Source: Bordetella genomosp. 12 (GTDB lineage: Bacteria; Pseudomonadota; Gammaproteobacteria; Burkholderiales; Burkholderiaceae_B). Taken from it: DNA of 64,000 nt. The stretch spans positions 1,178,001 through 1,242,000 of the forward strand of contig NZ_NEVU01000003.1 of NCBI RefSeq assembly GCF_002261355.1, written 5' to 3'. This document shows positions 57,768-64,000 of this stretch, piece by piece. Every line of letters starts with the position of its first letter. Position 1 is the stretch's first letter. The notes beneath the pieces are model-generated. The model saw only the letters and a program-made list of their open reading frames with translations, ran no database searches and had not been told where the DNA came from. A program made the position numbers and the translations under genes.

Positions 57768-58679
57768 ATGACCACCACACCACCACCTTCCGAGCACCCC
57801 GAGGACGCAGACCACCAAGAACCCGCAGCGGCGGAGGGCTGGTCGCCGAGCAGCGCCGATGGACTCCTGCTTGCATCAGCTCCCACAGTGCCCGCAGAGG
57901 ACGGCGCCCAGAGCATTCGCCGCACAATCTCCGTCCTTCAGGCAGTCGCTCACGGCCGACTCCGAGGCCTGAGACTGACCGAGATCTCAGACATCACGGG
58001 CATCGCCCGCCCCACGGTCCATCGGCTATTGAATGTGCTCACAGCGGAGGGGCTGACAAAACGCTCGACGAGCTCTGGCCGCTACTACATAGGCCCGCAA
58101 GTAAGCCTGCTGGCACTCGCCAGGCCAGCACTGCCAGCGCTGCTTCGCTGCGTTGAAGGCCCCTTGGCCGATATCAGCACCCGTTTCGGCGAGACCGCAT
58201 TTTTCTCGATTCGCTCCGGCCTCGATTCCATTTGCGTAGCGCGTAGCCTGGGCCGATTTCCAATACAAGTACTGGCCATCGAAGAGGGCGACCGGCGCCC
58301 CTTAAGCGCCATCACGTCAGGCATCGCAATGCTGGCAGCCCTGCCTGAAGCCACCGCCACACGAATTCTCTCCTGGGACAGACGGCGAGCAGAGGCCATG
58401 GGCATCGATCTGAAACTGACCTCCGAGCGCCTCGCAGAGGCCCGTGAGCGTGGCTTCGTGCTGCGAGACGGCGGAGTTCCTCCTGGCACCAAGGCAGTGG
58501 CCGTCAGCCTAACAACGAGCCAACATATCCCTTTCGCAGCGATCAGCGTAGCCGGGACTAACGCACGCATGGACCATGAGCGCTGCCTGGAAATCGCAGC
58601 CTATGTGCGAGAGAAAGCAGACGCCCTAGCCGCGATTCTCAAACCGCCCTCAGCACAAACACCTTTGACACCAGACTAG
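57768..58679 (+). CDS. IclR family transcriptional regulator
   Basis: 303 residues with the chosen ATG at 57768; an ATG at 57729 overlaps the predicted -10. A Pro/Glu/Asp-rich leader of about 45 residues precedes the winged helix (about 50-110, LRLTEISDITGIARPTVHRLLNVLTAEGLTKR) and the effector domain (about 125-290, RPLSAITSGIAMLAALPE). It is divergent from the transporter-led operon and is the obvious regulator of it. Confidence 0.92.
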   Translation: MTTTPPPSEHPEDADHQEPAAAEGWSPSSADGLLLASAPTVPAEDGAQSIRRTISVLQAVAHGRLRGLRLTEISDITGIARPTVHRLLNVLTAEGLTKRSTSSGRYYIGPQVSLLALARPALPALLRCVEGPLADISTRFGETAFFSIRSGLDSICVARSLGRFPIQVLAIEEGDRRPLSAITSGIAMLAALPEATATRILSWDRRRAEAMGIDLKLTSERLAEARERGFVLRDGGVPPGTKAVAVSLTTSQHIPFAAISVAGTNARMDHERCLEIAAYVREKADALAAILKPPSAQTPLTPD

Positions 58680-58704
58680 TAACGTCCTTCACGAGCACAA
58701 TACG

Positions 58705-58717
58705 TCCATATTATGGA
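58705..58717. promoter_or_regulatory. Short perfect palindrome upstream of the SDR gene
   Basis: TCCATA-T-TATGGA, 86 bases before the SDR start. It matches 11 of 13 positions of TCCATATAATGAA at 57721-57733 in front of the IclR gene, so both may be bound by one protein. Confidence 0.45.
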
Positions 58718-58802
58718 ATCATTAAGGCAGGCGAAAATCTTACCAGGCCGCCCCATCGAGATAATGCGCACTCCCCCTCAAAGATAGATATCAGGAGTCG
58801 CC

Positions 58803-59558
58803 GTGCAGCAAAATCGCATCGCCATGAATAACCGTCACGCAATCGTGACCGGAGCAGCCAATGGCCTCGGACTCGCGATCGTTCAGCGCCTGCACGCCAG
58901 TGGCGCCCGCGTCACGTTATGGGATACCGATACAATCCGCGGCACAGAAGCAGCAGACTCTTTGGGATCTCACGCGCGGTTCTCCACCGTTGACGTAACG
59001 TGCGCCCCAACAATATTGGCGCACGAACTCCAGCAGTCAATTGAAGCATTCGGCCCAGTGGATGTATTGATCAATAACGCTGGCATCGCAGGGCCCAACG
59101 CCACTGCTTGGGAGTACCCCTTGGAAAAATGGCGTCAAGTCATTGAGATCAACGTGATCGGTGTTCTTCAATGCTGCCGAGCTGTTCTGCCAGGCATGAT
59201 CCAAGGTGGCTACGGACGCGTCGTCAATATCGCTTCCATTGCAGGGAAAGAGGGTAACGCTACGGCTTCCGCCTATGCAGCATCAAAGGGTGCGGTGATA
59301 GCGATGACAAAATCAATAGCCAAGGAACTGGTTGGTACAGGCGTACTCATGAACTGCATTGCTCCCGCGGCGATCGAGACGGACATATTCAAACAAAACG
59401 ACCAGGATTTTAAGAATCTGCTCCAGTCGAAAATTCCTATGGGACGGTTGGGCCAACCTGAAGAGTTGGCAGCACTCGTAGCCTGGATGGCCAGTGAAGA
59501 ATGCTCGTTCAATACAGGGGCGGTCTTCGATCTGTCGGGCGGCCGGGCCACCTACTAG
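58803..59558 (+). CDS. Short-chain dehydrogenase/reductase
   Basis: 251-residue classical SDR: TGAANGLGLA (cofactor loop, about 16-25), NNAG (about 90-93), the catalytic Ser in NIASIAG and YAASK (about 158-162). VDVT and DTDTI after beta-2 suggest NAD(H) preference. The start is GTG at 58803 because AGGAG lies five bases before it; ATG 58824 has no such site. Oxidises or reduces a hydroxy/keto compound, probably in the same pathway as the minus-strand operon. Confidence 0.92.
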   Translation: MQQNRIAMNNRHAIVTGAANGLGLAIVQRLHASGARVTLWDTDTIRGTEAADSLGSHARFSTVDVTCAPTILAHELQQSIEAFGPVDVLINNAGIAGPNATAWEYPLEKWRQVIEINVIGVLQCCRAVLPGMIQGGYGRVVNIASIAGKEGNATASAYAASKGAVIAMTKSIAKELVGTGVLMNCIAPAAIETDIFKQNDQDFKNLLQSKIPMGRLGQPEELAALVAWMASEECSFNTGAVFDLSGGRATY

Positions 59559-59844
59559 CATCCTGGTGGCAGCGTGCGCGCATACCTCCCCAGGTTTGCG
59601 ACATGCTCCCCCTGCCCCATCAGTCAGACGGATGCCCTCAAGCGTCGCCGCACCACGATAATCAAGAGTTAATCTAAGGGCTGGTACGCTGCCCTTGAAG
59701 CGTTTTCTCGGCAGTCCCGTGCCAGACATCACCAGTTCACAATCGTCCCATAGGGAAAGTGCCGGGCTTGATTGTCGGTCCAGCCGGCACGCCAACACTA
59801 CCCTGTTTAGCTAACATCACCACCTCGAAGCACTCACTCCGGCA
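59559..59844. other. Intergenic region, SDR to LysR gene
   Basis: About 285 bases where the base composition changes from the lower-GC segment back toward the high-GC style. Open frames exist on the minus strand but none has a recognisable domain or a good ribosome site. No direct repeat or integrase remnant was seen by eye. Confidence 0.45.
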
Positions 59845-60783
59845 ATGACTCCTCGGCAGCTGCGGTACTTTCTGGAAATCGCGCATTGCGGCAGCTTCTC
59901 GGTCGCGTCGGCGGCCTTGCGCGTGGCGCAGCCGGCGTTGAGCCAGCACGTCGCGTCGCTGGAGTCCGAACTGGGCGTGATGCTGTTCGACCGACGCGCC
60001 AAGGGCGTCACACTGACGCCGGCGGGCGAGCGCCTCAAACAACGGGCTGCCTCCATCCTGGAGCAGCTCGATGCTTTGAAAACCGATGTGGCGGGCCCGC
60101 CCGGCAAGCCGCGCGGCCCGGTGCGGGTCTGCCTCTCGCGCTCCTTGGCGCGGGTGCTAGTCGCGCCGCTGTTGCGCCACGTCGAGCGCGAGCTGCCGGA
60201 CGTACGCTTGCTGCTGTCGTCAGCGTTGTCCAGCGAAGTGCGCACGGCGCTGGAAACCCGCCAACTGGATGTGGCCCTGATGCCCAACGCATTCGAGTTG
60301 CCCGGGCTGGATTGCACCCCCATCTACGAAGAAGGGTTCTCGCTGTTCGGCCGGGCCTCGCTCTTCGAGCGTCCGGGCAAGACCATCGCCTTTTCCGCCA
60401 TCGGCTCGCGCCCGCTGGTCGCACCGGACAGAGATCATGATCTGCGCCGGCTGATCGAACGCACGGCCATCGATCTGAACTGCCCGCTCAATGTGAAGTA
60501 CGAGGTCAACGATCCCGACCTGAACTATGCGCTGGTGCGCGAGGGTCTGGCTTTTGCGATTCTTCCGGCCAGCGCCACCCTCGACCTGGGCATGCACGAC
60601 GCCGCCATCGCGGAACGCAAAGTGATCCGGCCCGCCATCACGCGCGTGCAGTCCATCGTCCGTGTGCCGGGCGAAGCCCAAACCGCAGCCGCACAAGCCG
60701 TCGGCCAGGCGCTCATCACGGTTTTGCAAGCGCTGGTCAAAACCAAGTTGCTCGGCGGGCGCATCATCACCGCGCAGCCCTGA
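59845..60783 (+). CDS. LysR family transcriptional regulator
   Basis: 312 residues: N-terminal winged helix (about 1-60, TPRQLRYFLEIAHCGSFSVASAALRVAQPALSQHVASLE) and a periplasmic-binding-like effector domain (about 90-295). It precedes an oligopeptide-type ABC transporter on the same strand but with 252 bases between, where a small minus-strand gene is proposed. Target genes cannot be stated. Confidence 0.94.
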   Translation: MTPRQLRYFLEIAHCGSFSVASAALRVAQPALSQHVASLESELGVMLFDRRAKGVTLTPAGERLKQRAASILEQLDALKTDVAGPPGKPRGPVRVCLSRSLARVLVAPLLRHVERELPDVRLLLSSALSSEVRTALETRQLDVALMPNAFELPGLDCTPIYEEGFSLFGRASLFERPGKTIAFSAIGSRPLVAPDRDHDLRRLIERTAIDLNCPLNVKYEVNDPDLNYALVREGLAFAILPASATLDLGMHDAAIAERKVIRPAITRVQSIVRVPGEAQTAAAQAVGQALITVLQALVKTKLLGGRIITAQP

Positions 60784-60816
60784 ACGGCACGGGCCGCGCC
60801 ATCTCCGGCACGCCAA

Positions 60817-60841
60817 TGATTTTCTGGTGATAAGAAAATCA
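60817..60841 (+). repeat. Inverted repeat overlapping the small-gene terminator
   Basis: TGATTTTCT-N7-AGAAAATCA, a perfect 9-bp stem 34 bases after the LysR stop. Its right arm shares AATCA with the neighbouring GC-rich stem at 60837-60864, so the two cannot form fully at once. Confidence 0.55.
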
Positions 60842-60864
60842 CTGCGGCGCCGGCCGCAGTGATT
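60837..60864 (-). terminator. Intrinsic terminator on the minus strand
   Basis: Perfect 12-bp stem AATCACTGCGGC-CGGC-GCCGCAGTGATT (read on -) followed by TTCTT. On + no T run follows, so it ends a minus-strand transcript; the only candidate is the short gene that stops seven bases before it. Confidence 0.7.
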
Positions 60865-60871
60865 GCATCGT

Positions 60872-60949
60872 TTAATCGCCCCAGGTTGTATCGCGGCTCG
60901 CGGCCTGGGCTGCGAGACCGATGGCGTTCGTTGCGCGGTGGATATTCAT
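60872..60949 (-). CDS. Candidate 25-residue small protein or peptide
   Basis: Short frame beginning MNIHRATNAIGL and ending SRDTTWGD, with ATG at 60949 and TAA at 60872. Seventeen of 24 internal codons end in G or C, in line with local coding DNA. The ribosome site is weak (A-rich AAAAGAAAAC). The strongest support is the minus-strand terminator placed seven bases after the stop, within a gap that otherwise has no gene. It resembles no family I can name. It is divergent from the ABC transporter operon. Confidence 0.5.
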   Translation of the reverse strand: MNIHRATNAIGLAAQAASRDTTWGD

Positions 60950-61035
60950 ATGTTTTCTTTTGATTAGACCGCCTCAGCGATGAAATATAGGATTCCCAGT
61001 CTTCTGAATCCTCTCCGCGCAAGGCGGGACATCTC

Positions 61036-62604
61036 ATGCTTTTCACACGCAGGCGGTTCAATCTCTTGATGGGTTTGGCAGCGATCGCGCAAGGCGCCAT
61101 TCCTACGATCGTTTTCGGCAAGTCCGCCGGCACGGTGACCGAGTATGCCAACGAGCCCGCTGTCCTGACGCAGATCGACCGCAACGGGCCGGAGGCCATC
61201 GCCGCCAAGATTCTCGAAGGGCTGGTCGACCATGACGCCGATCTGAAGCTGGTGCCAGCCCTGGCCGTGTCGTGGGAGCAAAGCCCGGACGCGCTGCGGC
61301 ACACGTTTCATCTGCGCAAAGGCGTGAAATGGCACGATGGCAAGCCCTTCACCTCGGCAGATGTCGCCTACTCCCTGCTGACACTGAAGAAGGTCCATCC
61401 CCGGCGCAAATCGACCTTCGCCAATCTGGTCGATGTGGAGACGCCCGACGCTTCAACGGCGGTGCTTGTGTTCTCCAAACCCGCGCCCTACTTGTATGGC
61501 GCGCTCGGAGCGGGCGCGCCGATCTTTCCCAAGCACCTGTATGACGGCGTGCCCCTGGCGACCAACCCGGCTCAGTCAGCTCCCGTCGGCACCGGCCCTT
61601 TCGTCTTCAAGCAATGGGCCCGAGGCAGTCATGTACTGCTGGAGCGCAATCCCGACTATTGGGGCGGCGCGGATCCGCAGGTTGACCGCGTCGTCTTGCG
61701 CTTTATTCCAGACATTGGCGCACGCGTGGCCGCGCTAGAGACGGCGGAGTTGGACATCGGCGGGCCAGGCGTGCCGATCTCCGAGGTGGATCGCCTGCGC
61801 AAGCTGAGCAAGCTCACCGTGGTCGACGACGTCAAGGATCTCGGCGGGCCGCACATCCAGTTCTTCTACAACCTGGACAAGCCCTTGCTGCAGGACATCC
61901 GTGTCCGCAAGGCCATCGCGCATGCCATCAATATCCCGGAAGTGATCTCGACGGTGTTTCGCGGCTACGCCAGACCGGCGCCGTCGGTCATTGGCCCTAA
62001 CCTGCCCGATTTCCACGACGCGAGCATACAACCCTATGCGTTCGACCTGGATCTTGCCAACCGCTTGCTCGACGAGGCCGGCCACGGGCGCAAGCCGGAC
62101 GGCAGCCGCTTCAGTGTGCGGATTCTTTACAACCCCTTCTCCGATCAACCCGGCAAGGTCGCGGAATACCTGCGCTCCGCGCTCGACAGGATAGGCGTGC
62201 GCGGCCAGATCGTTCCCTACGATTACGCCACTTACGTGACCAAGGTGTACGGCGAGCGCGACTTCGACATCGAGGTCGAGCAGTTGGCCAATGGCTACGA
62301 CCCGACGGACGGGGTGCAGCGCGGCTATTGGTCCAAAGCGTTCAAACCCGGCGTTCCCTGGTCCAACGCCGCGCATTATCACAGTGCGCGCGTGGATCAG
62401 TTGTTCGAGGAGGCCGGCGCGGAGCCGGATGTCGCCCGGCGTCAAGCGCTTTACTTCGAGATCCAGAAGCTCGTCTACGACGATATTCCCTCGGTCGGCA
62501 TCGCCGCGCCGCAGACCTTCGCCGTCTACAACGCCAGGCTCGATGGCGTGCTGGATCGGGTCTCGCTGTCGCGCGCCAAGCTGCGCCAGAAAGACAAGGC
62601 CTAG
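61036..62604 (+). CDS. ABC transporter substrate-binding protein, family 5 (peptide/nickel type)
   Basis: 522-residue periplasmic protein of the DppA/OppA family. The leader TRRRFNLLMGLAAIAQG looks like a Tat signal. EGLVDHDADLKLVPALAVSWE, HTFHLRKGVKWHDGKPFTSADVAYSL, GTGPFVFKQWARGSHVLLERNPDYWGG and HIQFFYNLDKPLLQDIRVRKAIAHAI are standard family segments. It starts the operon with two permease genes. Ligand unknown. Confidence 0.93.
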   Translation: MLFTRRRFNLLMGLAAIAQGAIPTIVFGKSAGTVTEYANEPAVLTQIDRNGPEAIAAKILEGLVDHDADLKLVPALAVSWEQSPDALRHTFHLRKGVKWHDGKPFTSADVAYSLLTLKKVHPRRKSTFANLVDVETPDASTAVLVFSKPAPYLYGALGAGAPIFPKHLYDGVPLATNPAQSAPVGTGPFVFKQWARGSHVLLERNPDYWGGADPQVDRVVLRFIPDIGARVAALETAELDIGGPGVPISEVDRLRKLSKLTVVDDVKDLGGPHIQFFYNLDKPLLQDIRVRKAIAHAINIPEVISTVFRGYARPAPSVIGPNLPDFHDASIQPYAFDLDLANRLLDEAGHGRKPDGSRFSVRILYNPFSDQPGKVAEYLRSALDRIGVRGQIVPYDYATYVTKVYGERDFDIEVEQLANGYDPTDGVQRGYWSKAFKPGVPWSNAAHYHSARVDQLFEEAGAEPDVARRQALYFEIQKLVYDDIPSVGIAAPQTFAVYNARLDGVLDRVSLSRAKLRQKDKA

Positions 62605-62606
62605 CC

Positions 62607-63644
62607 ATGCGCCTGACTTCGGACGCGGCCTGGGCCCCGGGTCGTGTGCAACGTTTCTGGTCCCGGTTGTCGCGACCGCTGCGCATCGCCGGCAAACGAA
62701 CCCTGGACGCCGTACCGACCGTGCTCGGCATTGTGGTGCTGAACTTTCTGCTGCTGCAGCTGGCGCCTGGCGACGCGGCCACGGCCATCGCGGCCGAATC
62801 CGGCGCGGCCACGCAGGAGATGATGGACGATCTGCGCACGCAGTTCGGCCTGAATCTGAGCGTGGCGACCCAGCTCGGCCACTATCTGTTCGATCTGGCG
62901 CACCTTGACCTGGGCGTCTCGCCGCGCTTCAACATGCCCGTCATGCAGTTGATCATGGAGCGCCTGCCCGGCACGCTGGCGCTGATGAGTTGCGCGCTTG
63001 TGATCGCGACGGCGCTGGGCCTTTCCGCCGGGGTGGTGATGGCCAACCATGCCGGCCGACTGCCCGACCGGGTGCTGTCCTTCCTGGTGCTGTTCTTCTA
63101 TTCGATACCAGGATTCTGGATCGGCTTGATGCTGATCGTCGTTTTCTCGGTCCATCTGGGATGGCTGCCCAGCGGCGGCGCCATGCCGGCCTGGTCCAGC
63201 GCGACCGGCTTGAGTGCGGTGCTCGAGAAAGCGCGTTTCATGGTGTTGCCCGTCACCTCGCTCTCCTTGCTGTATATCGCCATCTATAGCCGGATCACCC
63301 GGGCCGCCATGCTCGAGGTGCGTTCGCAGGATTTCGTGCGCACCGCCCGGGCCAAAGGCTTGCGCCCTGCCCGCATCAGCGTGCGCCATGTCCTGCGCAA
63401 CGCGCTAATTCCCATCACCACACTCGCCGGGCTGCATATCGGCGGCATTCTCGGCGGCGCGGTCATCATCGAGACGGTGTTCAGTTGGCCGGGGCTCGGC
63501 CGACTGGCCGTCGAATCCATCATGGCGCGGGACTTCACTGTGCTCATGGGGATACTGCTGCTCTCTTCCCTTCTTGTCATCCTGGTCAACATCGTGCTGG
63601 ATCTGCTGCACGCTGTGCTCGACCCTCGCATCGAGCTTCACTGA
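62607..63644 (+). CDS. ABC transporter permease, DppB/OppB type
   Basis: 345-residue membrane permease. TVLGIVVLNFLLLQLAPGDAA near the N-terminus is typical, six hydrophobic segments follow, and the EAA loop is RSQDFVRTARAKGLRPARISVRHVLRNALIP. Start ATG at 62607, two bases after the binding-protein stop. It pairs with the next permease. Confidence 0.94.
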   Translation: MRLTSDAAWAPGRVQRFWSRLSRPLRIAGKRTLDAVPTVLGIVVLNFLLLQLAPGDAATAIAAESGAATQEMMDDLRTQFGLNLSVATQLGHYLFDLAHLDLGVSPRFNMPVMQLIMERLPGTLALMSCALVIATALGLSAGVVMANHAGRLPDRVLSFLVLFFYSIPGFWIGLMLIVVFSVHLGWLPSGGAMPAWSSATGLSAVLEKARFMVLPVTSLSLLYIAIYSRITRAAMLEVRSQDFVRTARAKGLRPARISVRHVLRNALIPITTLAGLHIGGILGGAVIIETVFSWPGLGRLAVESIMARDFTVLMGILLLSSLLVILVNIVLDLLHAVLDPRIELH

Positions 63645-64000
63645 TGGCCGCCTCGCCCGATTCCTCCCCCCAAGGCGCGGCCGCGCCCCAGCCAGACTGG
63701 GTCAATGTTCACGCCCGCGAATCCACCCGCACCGTGGCCAGTCTGCGGCAAGCGCCGCCCCACGACCCGCGCCGCTGGGCCCGCGTCTTGCTGCGCAATC
63801 CCAATGCCCGTATCGGGCTGGGATTCCTGGGCACGCTGGCGCTCATCGCCTTGCTGGCGCCGGTGTTCTTCCCCGGGGATCCGTTCGCCATTGTCGGCGC
63901 GCCGCATCTCTGGCCTGGGCAGAACGCCGCGTTTCCCTTGGGCACGGACAGCTACGGCCGCGATGTGCTGACGGGACTGGTCTATGGCACCCGCGTGTCT
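63644..64000 (+). CDS. ABC transporter permease, DppC/OppC type (3' end missing)
   Basis: Frame starts at ATG 63644, sharing its A with the stop of the preceding permease (TGATG), and stays open for 119 codons to the window end. ARVLLRNPNARIGLGFLGTLALIALLAPVFFP gives the first membrane span and FPLGTDSYGRDVLTGLVYGTRVS is the signature segment before the second span of DppC proteins. A Pro/Gln/Ala-rich leader of some 30 residues precedes it. ATPase gene(s) should lie beyond the window. Confidence 0.92.
   Translation, partial: MAASPDSSPQGAAAPQPDWVNVHARESTRTVASLRQAPPHDPRRWARVLLRNPNARIGLGFLGTLALIALLAPVFFPGDPFAIVGAPHLWPGQNAAFPLGTDSYGRDVLTGLVYGTRVS

Noticed and set aside
59313-59798. Minus-strand frame overlapping the SDR end as a hypothetical gene
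   Set aside because: Two thirds is antisense to the SDR gene and the remainder lacks a domain or ribosome site.
51540-59844. Integrase, transposase or flanking direct repeats for the low-GC segment
   Set aside because: No such gene or clear repeat was seen at either edge, so lateral origin rests on composition and content only.

Overview
The window is GC-rich chromosomal DNA of a betaproteobacterium, most likely an Alcaligenaceae member of the Bordetella/Achromobacter type. The signs are CIRCE-controlled groESL, a ribBX-ribH-nusB-thiL-pgpA-pncC string, a BrkB/YihY protein, two tripartite-tricarboxylate (Bug/TctC) receptors without membrane partners, several IclR/LysR/GntR regulators, and paired FecI-FecR-TonB receptor cassettes. 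The organism call is inference from gene content and style. No rRNA, tRNA, CRISPR array, prophage or insertion sequence was recognised.

Layout. 1-12 kb is core housekeeping: an ABC-F ATPase cut by the window edge, groES-groEL, yihY, dgkA, a type II NADH dehydrogenase and pyrF on +, then on - the run ribBX, ribH, nusB, thiL, pgpA, pncC. 12-13.7 kb holds a HAD phosphatase and an IclR regulator. 13.7-17.8 kb is the first iron-type cassette (sigma, anti-sigma, receptor, all on -). 18-21.5 kb is a phosphonate-type ABC transporter (phnD, phnC, two phnE). 21.7-30.2 kb is again mostly core: CYTH-CHAD triphosphatase, ftsY, rsmD, coaD, ferredoxin, a BenE-like transporter, a lone MOSC N-terminal domain and AsmA. 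30.6-34.7 kb is a DUF2946-like protein, a TonB receptor and a PepSY membrane protein with a His-rich insert, probably a metal uptake unit.

34.8-45.7 kb is an accessory catabolic locus: GntR regulator, Bug receptor and FAH enzyme on -, diverging from CoA transferase, enoyl-CoA hydratase, HMG-CoA-lyase-like enzyme, acyl-CoA dehydrogenase, MmgE/PrpD protein and acyl-CoA ligase on +, closed by a second, near-duplicate Bug receptor. A palindrome, (A)ATGTACGTACAT(T), occurs in pairs spaced exactly 35 bp at both control regions, which suggests one regulator governs both ends. 45.7-51.5 kb is a carboxylesterase divergent from a second FecI-FecR-receptor cassette, with Fur-like sites between them.

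51.6-59.6 kb has visibly lower GC and different codon use. It encodes an aromatic-type lower pathway (iron alcohol dehydrogenase, FAH enzyme, cupin-like protein, YciI-like protein, two hydratase/decarboxylase paralogues, an AAHS-type transporter) with a divergent IclR regulator and an SDR, and it looks laterally acquired. 59.8-64 kb returns to high GC: a LysR regulator, a 25-residue small gene candidate with its own terminator, and an oligopeptide/nickel-type ABC transporter that runs off the end.
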